From Channallabes apus (taxonomy: Eukaryota; Chordata; Actinopteri; Siluriformes; Clariidae), in contig CM060130.1 in assembly GCA_030522415.1 (NCBI GenBank), forward strand, positions 21,588,965 through 21,652,964: a stretch of DNA of 64,000 nucleotides, read 5' to 3'. Of this stretch, positions 53,190 through 64,000 are shown piece by piece (positions within the stretch are counted from its first letter, which is position 1; every line of letters begins with the position of its first letter). The position numbers were made by a program, and so were the translations under genes. The notes beneath the pieces are model-generated. The model did no database searches. It was not told the DNA's origin and saw only the letters and a list, made by a program, of their open reading frames with translations.

Positions 53190-55490
53190 ACAGTGCAGTG
53201 AAACAGTATATTTTTTTGGATATTTGTCACATTTAAATGATTCAGATGATCACATAAAATATAAACAAATAAACCAAGTGAATACAAAATAAATTTTTTA
53301 AAAGATGGTTTCATTTATTAAAGGAAAAAAGCTGTCCAAACCTACACTGTAAATTCCAATAGCTTTGCTGACTCGCATATAAATAGTAAACTTTACTCAA
53401 AAAATTAAAACTATACTTCTTACAAGGTTTTGTTGAGTTACACTTAATTGCAGGGTGAGTAAAACAATTTACTTAGTAGTTTTAGTGATGCTTACTTGCA
53501 ACACATAAGTAGCAACAAAGGAAGCAATGATGTTATTGTACCAGTGAGAGGCAGCAGCGAGCCCAAGAATAATGAAGAAGTAAAAAAAAAAGGGGGGGGA
53601 GAAGAAGCAAGAAGCAAAAGAGCATGCGTAATAGAATTTGTGCCTGCTCAGCTCGTGAACGGCTGAATTTATGTAGAATTCTAAATAGATTTATTAAACA
53701 ATTTAATGGTTTGTATTTTATTTAAAAAATTGTAAAACTTAAAGTGAATATTTGAAGTAATTTTTAATACCCCAATGTAAACTTATTTGGACCATCCCTG
53801 TGCCTGTCAGTTCTTAAGATAAAAAAAAAATAGTGTGGCGTGGGCGGGGCGGCGGCTGATGACCATCATGCCTTGCAGGAAGGGTTCTGTGTGTTCACCC
53901 TGTTAGGGAAAGTTATTTAGGTTGGTGACTTCGGCCATGGTCGTGTGTTAAGGTATGCGTGACCTGTTGAATGTGCCCTGGTTTATGCTAAGGCTGAACT
54001 GGTTCTTGAGTGAATGTGTTTCCCATGCTGTATGTGTACTGTGCTGTGAAGAAATAAAGTATTCCCAGCCATTTGCATTGGGAAGTAATCAAGCCAACTT
54101 GGGTAACTCAAGTTATTGGAGTAATGCTTACTTGTTTTTTTTTTTAAGGCAATCGGTTTGCATGGTTTTAATAAGTAAACTGGGTTGCTTTTGAAGTAAA
54201 TTCAACTTAAAAATTCAAGTTGAATGCAGAAAATGTCAAGTTACAGTATCTCAACTTGCATAAATCAGTAGTTTGGAATACATACAAAGTATCTTTCACT
54301 TAAAATTCTATAGTTAAAATAGTAATTCTGAGTAACCTTTACTAAAGATGAGTACATCTAAAGTAAACAATCAAGTATATGCTACAATTTAGGTTTAAGT
54401 TACTGGAACTCTCTTGTAAGTATACAATACTAGATAGCCGTTTGTTAATACTACAAACTATTCCCATTTAACTTTACTTGTTTTTTTTTAAGGCAATCGG
54501 TTTGCATGCTTTTTTTAAGTAAGGTTTACTAATTGGATTTTACAGTGTACCTGCCACTATGTGAAAAAGTAATTGTTTCCTGATTGTACCACCCTTGATG
54601 GCAAAAACTGCAGTCAGGAGTTTGTGATAACTGGCAGTGTGTCTGTCACATTCCTGCTGTGGAGGATTTTTGGAACACTGTTCTTTGCAGAAATGTTTTA
54701 ATTGGTAATAGGTTTTCAAGCACAAACAGGCTGTTTAAGCATCGCAAATTCCTGACTTTGACTAAACTGCTCCAAAACTTTTTTATTAGTTATTTTTTTT
54801 AGCTTTTGGCTGGACATTCTCCTTTAGGCTTTTCTGGTAGACGGGAGAATTCATGTTTTCATCAATTATGGCAAATCGTCCAGGTCCTGAAGTTGCAAAG
54901 CAGCACCAGACCATCACACTACCACCATCATGTGTGACTGTTGGTATAATGTTCTTTTTATGAAAGACTGTGTAGGTTATATGCCAGATGTAACAGGGTG
55001 CAGACCTTCCAAAAAGTTAAACTTTTGTCTCATCAGTCCACAGAATATTTTCCCAAAAGTCTTTTTTGGTAAATGTGAGACGAGTCTTTGTGTTCTTTTT
55101 GGTCAGCAGTGACTTTTGCCTTGGAACTCTCCCATAGATGCCATTTTTGTCTCCAGTATCTTTCTAATTGTTGGATCATGAGAACTGACTTTAACTGAGG
55201 AGAGTGAGGCCTGCAGTCGTTTAGATGATGTTCTGTGTTCTTATGAGTTCTTAATAGCTCTCAGCATAGTTCACTGGAGTCCAAAAGCCTTCCTGTAGCT
55301 CGCAGCATGATGTGAGAACTTTTAGTGTCCTCACTTTGTCAAACAATGTTTCTCTTTAAGTGATTTCATTATTCAACTCAGCTTTCTAAAAATGTGTCTA
55401 ATTAAGTTTGTTCATGATTGATCGGTATATTGTGACAAATATGCAAAAAAAAAAAAAGATTATAATAAAACATCAGAAAGGGAATCAACG
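53190..55490 (-). pseudogene. Degenerate Tc1 element of the 50392 family, split
   Basis: Terminal-repeat-like sequence at 53190-53344 (GGATATTTGTCACATTTAAATG, ..GTCCAAACCTA) continues at 54548 with TGTGAAAAAGTAATTG. The minus strand then carries fragments matching the intact copy at 50392: complements of GGTCCTGAAGTTGC, CAGACCATCACACTACCACC and CTTTTGTCTCATCAGTCCAC correspond to its catalytic half. Stops and indels are many. A 1.2 kb element interrupts it at 53345-54547. Confidence 0.8.
53345..54547. mobile_element. Non-autonomous DNA element with CACTGTAAA ends
   Basis: Inverted ends CACTGTAAATTCCAATAG and CACTGTAAAATCCAATTAG, TA at 53343-53344 and 54548-54549. Removing it restores the Tc1 terminal repeat on either side, so the boundaries are firm. 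No transposase is encoded in its 1,203 bp; short direct repeats of TTTTTTTTAAGGCAATCGG occur at about 54136 and 54483. Confidence 0.85.
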
Positions 55491-55689
55491 ACTGGCTCAA
55501 TAAACTGAAACAATCAGACAGATTTTTACATTAAAAAGGAAATTCAATTACACGCTAAATTAGATTGTTACAGTTACTCGATATCCAAGTGGAACATAAT
55601 TCTTAATATTAAGAATTCCATAATTCTTAATAACAGAAGGTTTATACTTGATACTGTAAGATAAAACAAAAAAATACAGATATAGCAAT

Positions 55690-56824
55690 TAGGGCTGCAC
55701 GATATATCGAAAAAATATCGTTATCGCGATAATGGCATGCGCGATAACCATATCGCAAGGAGTTGCAATAAATACTTTATTTGCCAAGCATTTGTGTGTC
55801 CAAATTTGACCAATCAGATGGGCCCTTACTATGTTTATACCCGCTTATATCTTTTATTTATATATAAATATTCAAGATTCAAGATTCAAGATTCAAAGAA
55901 CTTTATTAATCCCAAAGGGAAATTGCTTAAATTTATATATATATATATATATATATCTTTATACTTCATTCTGTCGTGAACTAAGCCCGGATGATCAGAA
56001 GATTAACGATTAGCCGTTAGCCTCGATTAGCCGGTAAACTCAAACGCGGAAGCAAGCGAGTAGGCAGGATAACCACGCGAATTAGTTTAAGGACTCTCAC
56101 AGAAGGGGAGCAAGGGAAAAACACACATTTAACCCGCGTCCTATAAACACACACTCGAATCAGAAAGGAAACAATCTGAACCGACATGGTGAACACAGTG
56201 ACTAAGCTGTATGAGGCGTTTGTTTACTCCTCTTATACTTCCTGGTTCGCGCCCGCATTACTTCCGGGTCCTAGTGCCGGTCGCGGAGCGAGTGTGTGCG
56301 TGCGTGTGTGTGTGTGTGACAAATAGTATTTTTTAAATTTCATTTTTGTTTAATAATATTTATTTTCATTTAAAAAAAAAACAGGCAAGCCAAAGAGAAT
56401 ATTTAGTTTAAAAGATGCTCTTGTTTTAAGACACTATTGATGAGTGTATGGTTACACATAAATAAAAAGTAATGTTTGAAAGTAATTCATATTGTGTTGG
56501 CAGGTTTATAGTAACAGCAAACCAGAAGTCAGAATATCTGCTGAGGGTTTTAAGTCATTCATATTGTTTTGAAGTCTAAATATTTGCAACTTCCTTGACA
56601 TATAGTTTCTTTTTAGCCTGAATTAGATTTAATTACATCAGACGAATATCTATTACCTGTTTATTTTAGTATGATCATTACATATAAATAAATAATAATT
56701 TTAAAAAAGCAATAATAATAATAAAAAAATACATTTCTCTAGGGAAATGTTATATCGCAAGAAATATCGTTATTGCAGTATTCAACAACAATATCGCATA
56801 TTTTCCTAATATCGTGCAGCCCTA
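55690..56824. mobile_element. Non-autonomous hAT element
   Basis: Inverted ends TAGGGCTGCACGATAT with a perfect 8-bp duplication ATAGCAAT (55682-55689, 56825-56832), the hAT signature. ATATCG repeats lie in both subterminal regions. No transposase frame. A short LINE 3' end is nested at 55871-55930. Confidence 0.92.
55871..55930 (-). mobile_element. LINE 3' end fragment
   Basis: Repeated ATTCAAG followed by AACTTTATTAATCCCAAAGG, the same terminus as 34097-34150; severely 5' truncated, beside an (AT)n tract. Confidence 0.8.
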
Positions 56825-56832
56825 ATAGCAAT

Positions 56833-57779
56833 GCATTTTAATGATCTCAACAATCTTACTTTCTTTTCTTTTCTTCCTGTTGTTTTCTGTATGAAGATAT
56901 CTATGTTTGTAAGGTGAGTATATGTTTACTATTGTTTAACAGTAACTATTATACGCTACAATAAAATATATTAACTATGTTGGCAGCCCTTTATAAAGAA
57001 AAAAATGTGTTTTATAATTAAACATATTTTAAGTGGCCAGTGACTGATTACTGAGCTACGTTAGCTACCTTTAGAGCTATCTTACCTTAGGAAAAAAAAC
57101 AACACCCTTGAGTAAAATCAAACAATTTGATATAGTTTTATTTGTTTGGTGTAATTAACAATGGAGATTGAGACAAAACAACTTTGCATAAACAAATCTA
57201 CATATGAATGTCAAAAGATTAAAAGACGTATAGATCTATAGCTTTATCAATTTATCCCTCGTGCAAACTGGAGGCAATGGTGAAAGGTAGAATACCTTAA
57301 ATTCCCTTTATCCTGAGAATAATCAGACTTGAAAGGGAAAACATCCCTATAAATAAATTTATTTTATACTGTAACTTTGTGTTTATGGTAAAAAAAAAAC
57401 TCTTTAAGAAATTGTTTACATTACTGTTGAAATTTCATGTAAGTTACAATTATTAATATTGTTATTAAAGTTCACATTGTTGAAGTTGCAACTGAAGGAT
57501 ACTTGGGTGCAAATCTGTTCATGGCAAGTCCTAAAACTATTAGAGCAATTGAAGTCAAAAAACATCATAGCAAAACTTTTAAAATCGAATGCAGTCATGT
57601 TAAGGTAAGTGGGTTTTATTAGCACTGCTCTGATCAGGGTTTTTGAGGCCGATTACGGTTTCCTGATCATAGAAATCAGAATCGTCTGATACTGATTAAC
57701 ATTTCTGATCACCTGTGTGTGTGTGGGGGGGGGGATTATTGGGATCTACCATTTAAAGATATGTTTATTGTGTAATATT
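56833..57779. other. Unannotated stretch with a possible exon
   Basis: Mostly AT-rich. At 57436-57603 the plus strand is open for about 56 codons (containing VEVATEGYLGANLFMASPK) and ends at a donor-like AAG|GTAAGT. I do not recognise the peptide and see no partner exon. Confidence 0.25.
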
Positions 57780-60000
57780 CTTTGTCACAAAGTGGGACAG
57801 AATGAGGTGAATCTAAGTGCAGAAAGATGACTGCTGCATAGACAGAGGCATGGTCAGAAAGATAGTCAAAAGCCGGGGAAACAATCAGTGAAGCGCAGAC
57901 AGGGCGTGAATCATGACCGTACCATGAGGTGTGATGGGCTGGAACACATGAAACATGGGGTTGATTCATCGCATAGTAGAGGGGAGCAAGAGCTTGATGG
58001 CACATGGGTTGACAATCTTGGTAATGGTGAAGGGACCGACATAATGAGCAGAGCATTTGTGGGAGATGGTCTTCAGGGAAATGTCTCAAGTGGAGAGCAA
58101 GACTCTCTGCCCCACTTAGGGTCCCCACTTAGTTTTTAGGGGCCTGAGAGCGTCTGTGGTCAGCTTGTCCGATGTATCTTTTGCCGATCTGTAATGGCGT
58201 CTTTCTGGCTTGTTGCCAGGTCCTTCGGCAATGACGGAGGAATGCTAGGGCAGACAGGACATTGGCCTCCTCCCTCTAAGATGGTAACAAGGGCAGTTGA
58301 TACCCCAGGCAGCACTGGAAAGGAGACAACCCGGTAGGTGACGAGACTTAGGAGAAATGAGCATACTCCACACGGGGCAGGAACTTAGGGTTAGGTTGTC
58401 CTGGGGGGTCATGCATCAGAGGGCGACCTTGAGGGATTGGTTCTTCCTCTCGGTCTGACCATTGGGCTGAGGGTGGAACCTTGAAGAAAGACTGGATGTG
58501 ACTCCAATGAGCTTACAGAATGCTCTCCAGAATTGTGGCATAAACTGGGGGCCATGATCTGCGACTATATCCTTGAGAAATCCATGGAACTATAAGAATT
58601 GGAGGATCATGAATTCCACAGTGTCTTTGGGAGAAGAGAGTCTTGGCAGAAGGATGAAGTGTGCTGCCTTGGAAAACCGATCTGCCACAGTCATGATGCA
58701 GGTGTGGGATTGGTAAGGGTCTGAGGAGGCAGACCCAGGGTGGCAGGAGAGCTTGGAGCTGTGCCCCCATTCCAGGACCAGAGAGCGTAGCATGCGGGGA
58801 ATGAAGAGGCGATTAGGGGGTACATTACTGGGGTGCAGTTTATTGTCGTGTGCAGACCTCTGGGAAAGTAACCCCCTACCCCTGCGCTGGAAGTGTCGAC
58901 CTCCACAATAAATTGATGTGATGGGTCTGGAATGGTCAGGATAGGGGCGGACTTCTTGGGCTCTGTGAAGGCTCTTTCAGATTCCTGGTTCCAGTTGAAT
59001 CAGCTCTTGGGTGGGGTCAGGGCCGTGAGGCAGCATCGATGGAGCTGTACTCTGCCATGAGGTGGGTGTGGGCCAATTCGAGCTTGGCAGGCTCCATCTC
59101 GATGCCTGAAGGGCCAATGACAAACCCGAGAAATGTGGTTGGAGTGACGAAGAATTCGCATTTCTCCACCTTAACAAACAGGTTATTCTCTAGGAGGGCC
59201 AGAGGTAGCTCAGTGGTTAAGGCATTGGACTACGGTTCGAAAGGTCCCAGGTTCAAACCCCACAACCACCAAGTTGCCACTGCTGGGCCCTTGAGCAAGG
59301 CCCTTAACCCTCAACTGCTCAGATGTATAATGAGATGAAAATGTAAGTCGCTCTGGATAAGAGCGTCTGCCAAATGCCTAAATGTAAATGTAGGAGCTGC
59401 TGAAATATTTGGTGGACGAGATGTTGGTGTTTCTCCAAGTCTCAAGAAAAAAATCAGGATGTAGACGAAGACAGAAAATTTTAGGAAGTCCCTGAGTACG
59501 TCATTGGTAAGAGCTTGGTAGGCTATCGGGGCATTCGCCATGCCAATGGGGACCACTAGATACTCATAATGTCCCTTTGGGGTGTTGACCATCTTCTCGA
59601 ATGCGGACAAGGTTGTATGCATTTCACAAATACAGCTTGGAAAAGAGTTTTGCCCACTGGAGGAGGTCAAATGCGGTGGACAGGGGACGATACAGGAATG
59701 AAGGGAACAATCTTTTTTATCCACCTCCAAGGAAGGATGGATGATCACCGCTGTGAGGGACTCTGTGATGTATAGTTCCATTGCTTCATGTTCCTTGGGT
59801 GATAAGGAATAGAGACATCCTTTAGGAGTGACCAAGATTGAATTCCTGGACCGTGATCACGTACACCACCTTGTTCTGTGGTGAACACTGGGAGAGGAAG
59901 GAGCGACACTTGCCTGGATCCTCTTCATAGGTGTGGAGCAGGTAGGCGTGGTTCTCGGCGGATGTTGAAATCATTGTCCTGAACAGTACAGGTTGGAGCT
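57780..60000 (-). pseudogene. Degenerate Ty3/gypsy (chromovirus-like) pol
   Basis: Minus-strand order is reverse transcriptase then integrase, the standard gypsy order, unlike the element at 13929. Near 59835-59402: KGCLYSLSPKEHEAMELYI, TPKGHYEYLVVPIGMANAP and NDVLRDFLKFSVFVY, after which the catalytic LDD triplet is deleted (VYILIF). Near 58700: VADRFSKAAHFILLPRLSSP, the integrase core around the first Asp. Many stops and frameshifts; a SINE is inserted at 59197-59390. No LTR was recognised. Confidence 0.75.
59197..59390 (+). mobile_element. tRNA-derived SINE (second family), complete head
   Basis: GAGGTAGCTCAGTGGTTAAG (A box) and GGTTCAAACCCC (B box) at normal spacing, then the tail GTAAGTCGCTCTGGATAAG and ATGTAAATG repeats. 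TAGGAG is duplicated at 59191-59196 and 59391-59396. Confidence 0.92.
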
Positions 60001-60164
60001 GTTGAAGTGGGGAGTGTTTAGTTTGGTAACCGGAAAATCAAAGAAAGGGCACATGACTAGCTAGGATAAACATGAGCTTACGGGGAAAAGTAAAAGTGTG
60101 GGAAAAAATGTGCAGACAGGGCGTGAATCATAATTGTTTACCTGAGCCTTGCTCTGTCCTTTCT
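60001..60164. other. Unassigned stretch
   Basis: Probably further decayed gypsy sequence (a GCAGACAGGGCGTGAATCAT phrase also occurs at 57895-57914), but no motif is readable. Confidence 0.3.
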
Positions 60165-60478
60165 TGATGCGTGCTGTTGTCCAATTTGTTGTCGAGATAG
60201 ACTCCCAGATTTTTGTATTCCAAGACTACTGTCTCCCCCTGGACAGATATAGGAGTCACTGGGTTCTTACTTCTCCTGTCTACCACCACTGTCTACCAAT
60301 TATTTGTCTTCCTGATGTTGAGGTGCCAGTGATTATGCTCATACCACAAGACAAAGTCATCCACCACAGACTGGTTCTCAAAGATTGTATCTTTGTTAAT
60401 CCATCTAACAACCAAGTCGTCAGAGAACTTCTGCGGATAGCTTGACTCTAAGTTATATCTAAAGTCAGATGTATAGAG
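60165..60478 (-). pseudogene. LINE reverse transcriptase fragment, part 2
   Basis: The minus strand contains pieces matching the end of an L2/Rex1-like reverse transcriptase (HWHLNIRKTN, then LEYKNLGVYLDNKLDN), the block just before the frame at 34791. Split by a hAT insertion from 61582-61900. Confidence 0.65.
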
Positions 60479-61573
60479 CAGGGGTCGCCAACTGGCGGAC
60501 TCCGGTCCGAATCCGGACCGCGAGATGCGTCCATGCGGACCACGAAGCCTTGTGACTTAAAAAAAAAAAATCTATATAATATATAGAGCAAACACTATTT
60601 TCTAATGAAATAAAATGTATATCGGGCACGTGTGGGTCAGCTCAGTAGAGCCATTTGGGTCCTACAGCGCCACGGGTTGATACAACAGTTACCACGCCAA
60701 CCGTTATGTTCAGATGTGCAGTCATATGTGCATTGAAGAGAGCAGAAAGTGAGAGCAGCGCACAGATAGATTAGCGGAAAAAAAATAAAAAGTCACGTCC
60801 AAAAATTAGAAAAGTTGATTCGGTAAACCGAGTTTTGCGAGATGAATGGGTGGGAAAATATGCATTCATTCTTCCTGCATTAAGCTCTAAGAAGCTTGTA
60901 TGTCTTATTTGCTCGGACTCTGTTGCGGTTGTCAAAAGTGGAAACATTAAACGCCACTACGAAGCTAAACATAGACACTTTGAAGAAACTTACCCCCAGC
61001 ATTCTGAGGTAAGGGTGAGGAAAATGAATGAGCTTAAAGTGCAGTATGAGCGATCTACACAGGTTCTCTCTCACTCACTCCCCAACATTTTTTTAACATA
61101 AAATGCAATATGAGATTTATTTTTTTTTTTGAAACAGGAAGGTTTGCATTCATTGATTGTGATCATTTGTTAATCTCAGTTCAGCAGAAAAAAGCACTTT
61201 AGTTTCCTTTTTAAGTTGTTAATGTTTAATTTATGTTCTGTGCAGATTTAGAGATGAAGGCATTTTGCACTGTTTCCTTCATCATATTTTTGTCAGACAT
61301 TGTTACTGGTTTAATTAAATTATTTTGTACTAAAGCAAATTAAAGGACAGAACAGAACAGCATTAAAATGAGATCCAATTTGTGAAGGATGTAAACTTAT
61401 TTCTGTTTATACATACGAAAAGACATGCGTATCCATACGAGAACATATATTTTGTTCAATAAAAAATGTTATCTACACCTAAAGCATCAGTGCCTGTTTT
61501 GGGTTGTCCGGACCTTAGCTGGTGAGGAGTGTTCATTTACCGGCCCACAAGCAATTTTAGTTGAAGACCCCTG
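60479..61573 (+). mobile_element. hAT element with BED-finger reading frame
   Basis: Ends CAGGGGTCGCCAACT and, inverted, CAGGGGTCTTCAACT. The 8-bp duplication is GTATAGAG (60471-60478) and GGATAGAG (61574-61581), 7 of 8 identical. LINE sequence continues on both sides, confirming the boundaries. Confidence 0.88.
60835..61101 (+). CDS. Truncated hAT transposase N-terminus (BED-type zinc finger)
   Basis: An 88-codon frame, open upstream of the first ATG at 60841. It contains a C2H2 BED-type pattern: CLICSDSVAV, then NIKRHYEAKH with the His pair. The wording (ETYPQHSEVRVRKMNELK) is close to the N-terminal part of hAT-derived proteins of the GTF2IRD2/ZBED-like type. Full hAT transposases have 500-700 residues with a catalytic core and dimerisation domain; none of that is present here, as the element ends 470 bp later. 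It could make a small DNA-binding protein, or nothing. The DNA-binding role is inferred from the family. Confidence 0.6.
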   Translation: MRDEWVGKYAFILPALSSKKLVCLICSDSVAVVKSGNIKRHYEAKHRHFEETYPQHSEVRVRKMNELKVQYERSTQVLSHSLPNIFLT

Positions 61574-61581
61574 GGATAGAG

Positions 61582-61900
61582 GGTGAAAAGAATAGGAGAC
61601 AGTACAGTCCCCTGAGGAACACCAGTACTGCAGATCACTGTCTCAGACACACAGTGTATCCAGGATCAGTCTCTCGAACACCTTCATAATGTGAGATGTT
61701 CAGAGCAACACATCTGTAGTCATTCTGGGCGCAGGGTAGTGGTACCTTGGGGACCGTTACTAAGCATGATGCCTTCCATGACAGGGACTCTGTGTAGAAA
61801 CAGACTCAGGCTAAAGAGGTGCCTGAGAACACTACAGAGTTGGGGATCACAAGACTCCAGGACTATTAGGTTGATTTTATCCAGACGTGCAGTTTTTGTG
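61582..61900 (-). pseudogene. LINE reverse transcriptase fragment, part 1
   Basis: The minus strand reads KVFERLIL, a block of the reverse transcriptase palm in L2/Rex1-like LINEs, with CSSGDCTVSY nearby. It is the 5' continuation of 60165-60478. Stops are frequent. Confidence 0.55.
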
Positions 61901-62179
61901 AGGCAGATCCTGCTCAGACCAAGTTTGATCTAAATATCTTTACAGGACAGATTTGTTCATATATGCAAGGTTCTGAGGAAATTCGTAACCCGGATGTTTT
62001 CAAAATCCCATCTACAAAGCCTACATCCGACCATGCAGAAAGACCTGGCTGCAAGCTAGAAAAATGCTTTTGCGGGTCGGTAAAAGGTACAATGGACAAG
62101 CTAACCGCAGGTGCTCTCAGGGCCCTATGTACAGGGTGGGGCAGAATGTCATGCTCTTCAACTGAGTTATTCCCATGAG

Positions 62180-62335
62180 GACTATCTCTCATATACTTTC
62201 TCCCCATTACATTGGGACCTTCACTATCATTAAGATGGTCAACCCATGTGCTGTTAAACTCTTGCTCCCCTCAACTATGCAGTGGATCAATCACATGTTT
62301 TATGTATCCCAGGTATGCCTTCTTTCTTCATGCCT
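62180..62335 (+). pseudogene. Gypsy integrase C-terminal fragment
   Basis: LSPHYIGTFTIIKMVNPCAV, then KLLLPSTMQWINHMFYVSQV, corresponds to the GPF/Y module and following HVSxL block of chromovirus-type gypsy integrases (usually YIGPFxI.K..NP.AV.L.LP). Orientation is opposite to the remnant at 57780-60000, so it is a different or inverted piece. About 50 residues are recognisable; flanking sequence is not. Confidence 0.65.
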
Positions 62336-62399
62336 TGATCCACTTCGCTGTCCCTGTTGGAATCCAGGTTATAATAGCCTGCTCCATCCCCACCAGATA

Positions 62400-64000
62400 T
62401 GATTTCCTTAGTGTCATGGTGCCTTGCTAGTAGTCACCTCTGGCAAATGTCTCGGAGCCTGTGTGCGAAAACAAATGGAAGACAGTGCTTGTCAAGTATC
62501 ATTGTGTGAAAGCACTGTTGTGATTTCTCAGGGTTACAGTCTACCTGCTATATCACATTTTTTAGATTGTGGTAACCCAGCATGCAGTTGTGAGGGAACT
62601 TCTGGGTGGTGAACTGTGCATACCTTGTAAGCAGCTAAAGCAAGCAGTCTCATACTGTACTTAGTATATACTGTAGCTCAATTTCTTACCCAATTCCTAT
62701 GGTCCTTCTCCTCTGCATGGACGAAGGCCCTTTAACCTTTTTTGCTGCTCCACTCACATCTGGAGAAGCTCTTGGTGTTGATTATAGTGACTCTAATATT
62801 TAAAAGTCCTTGTGTCCATTTTTGTTTAGCTTGTGGAACAGACAAAGTTAAAAAAAAATTTGAACCTGAGTGATGACTCAGTGTAGCAAGGAAGCCTTGC
62901 CTCTAGATTTTCACTGATTAAGTAGGTCTGTTTTTGAGACCATGAGCTATGCTGCAAAAATGAGATCAGCGCCTCCCTGAGTGGGCTGGATACCAACCCA
63001 CCCTAACAGGCTAGCCTTGCCCTCCATAATACTCCTATTATCTATAAAGCACCCATAGTTTTAGAGCACCACTGACAATACCATAGTGTAAGACACATCA
63101 TCACACTGCAATTAAATATTGTGCAGAGCATATTACTGGATCTGACATCACCTTCACTAATTTATACACCTGTGCAAAACTACTCTTAATTCATGTTTCA
63201 GATGTGCAATAAACATGTGATATAGCATGGATCCAATGCCTCACACTGATGCAAACACAAAAAACACATGCATGCATGTGATACAAAAAAAGCAAGTTTA
63301 AACACCATAAGCATCACAAAGCATCCAACATGCACACATACAAGTCTTCAATAGCATTAATAATGTGTGTTATTTCACATTGTTTTTAATTGTTCTGGAT
63401 TATTTCCCCCAGCTTTTCTTGTAGTAAAAAAATGGCAAATTTGCATATGGCAAAGTTTAACTGCAGGGTATAGATTGGGATTTATTCTTTTCCATCAAGG
63501 AATTTAAGACAATTTATTTCAACATTATAGCTTATTTTACCAATTATCAGTACTTCGTGAAACTTATCAAAATGTTCAGATGGGTGTGCTGAGAGCAATA
63601 GAATGTTCTTGACAAAATGCATAGTTTTCGAGTTATGAGAATCCACTTGGTACCCATGCTGAACCACGTTGTCCCTCGACCCCCTAGTTTAATCTTTTTT
63701 TAGTTTAATTGGAAAACAAGAAATAACATGTTGGAGATCTTAAAATACTCTACTACTTTGATAAAAATCACATTTTATTTAGAAAAATGATGTTTATAAA
63801 TATTACTACATGCATTTCAGACTTGTTCTATGTTAAAATTGATCTGGAGCTGTTACTAGGTCCCAAAGCATTTACTGAATGAGTGCATTCAGACTTGAAC
63901 CCAGTCTCTTAAATTGCAGTTTGATAAAGCTTTAGTAACCTCATACTGACAAGTCATCAAATCCAATATGTTGGTATGGTAACAGCACACAGCAGCCATT
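62400..64000. other. Unannotated end of window
   Basis: No coding region, repeat terminus or RNA gene was recognised. Short frames on both strands look like chance. Confidence 0.4.

Noticed and set aside
62424..62612. 62-codon frame starting MLVVTSGKCLGAC
   Set aside because: No motif, no splice context and no conservation evidence; length is within chance.

Overview
The window is repeat-dominated vertebrate DNA, almost certainly from a teleost. Evidence: a Rex3 retrotransposon carrying the well-known RTX3 primer sites, Tc1 elements, an IN-before-RT (Gmr1-type) Ty3/gypsy element, several teleost-type tRNA-headed SINEs, a class-I-like fish endogenous retrovirus, and one spliced immunoglobulin V exon. 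The SINE repertoire suggests an otophysan fish (catfish or characiform), but that is a weak inference. No bacterial-type operons are present. Nearly all long reading frames are transposon genes, most of them broken.

Layout. 0.6-3.5 kb: a piggyBac-like element (copy A, minus strand) with a palindromic ATATGCGC minisatellite. 4.8-5.3 kb: another piggyBac remnant. 5.6-8.7 kb: a SINE, locally duplicated unique-looking DNA and two weak candidate first exons. 9.1-20.8 kb: a foldback-like DNA element (TA flanks, CAGTGGT ends) with long inverted arms and four tRNA-like units; a 6.3 kb Gmr1-type gypsy element (13.9-20.2 kb, minus) sits inside its right arm. 21.1-23.3 kb: a SINE and the 5' half of an L2/Rex1-like LINE. 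23.6-32.5 kb: a decayed endogenous retrovirus on the minus strand, with a 2.6 kb Rex3 copy in its integrase gene. 32.5-40.3 kb: a third copy (C) of the ATATGCGC array, split by a 7.6 kb TA-flanked element that itself contains a LINE fragment, a TTAA-flanked piggyBac element and a tRNA-Ile-derived SINE.

40.9 kb: an Ig V-set exon, the best candidate for host coding sequence. 41.4-49.9 kb: a Tc1 remnant, then piggyBac-like copy B (7.4 kb, opposite in orientation to copy A) with nested SINE and Tc1. 50.4-52.0 kb: a full-length Tc1 element with an uninterrupted 340-residue transposase. 52.6-56.8 kb: a SINE, a Tc1 remnant split by a 1.2 kb TA-flanked non-autonomous element, and a hAT element with perfect 8-bp duplications. 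57.8-62.4 kb: gypsy and LINE wreckage, a SINE, and a hAT element with a BED-finger reading frame. The rest shows nothing recognisable.

How the parts relate: the window is a layered record of insertions. The order of nesting can be read from target-site duplications at 9126/20824 (TA), 13925/20217 (GTCT), 32692/40272 (TA), 35312/37380 (TTAA), 53343/54548 (TA), 55682/56825 (8 bp) and 60471/61574 (8 bp). The Ig exon lies between these layers, so the region may be intronic or intergenic DNA of an immune-receptor-like locus.
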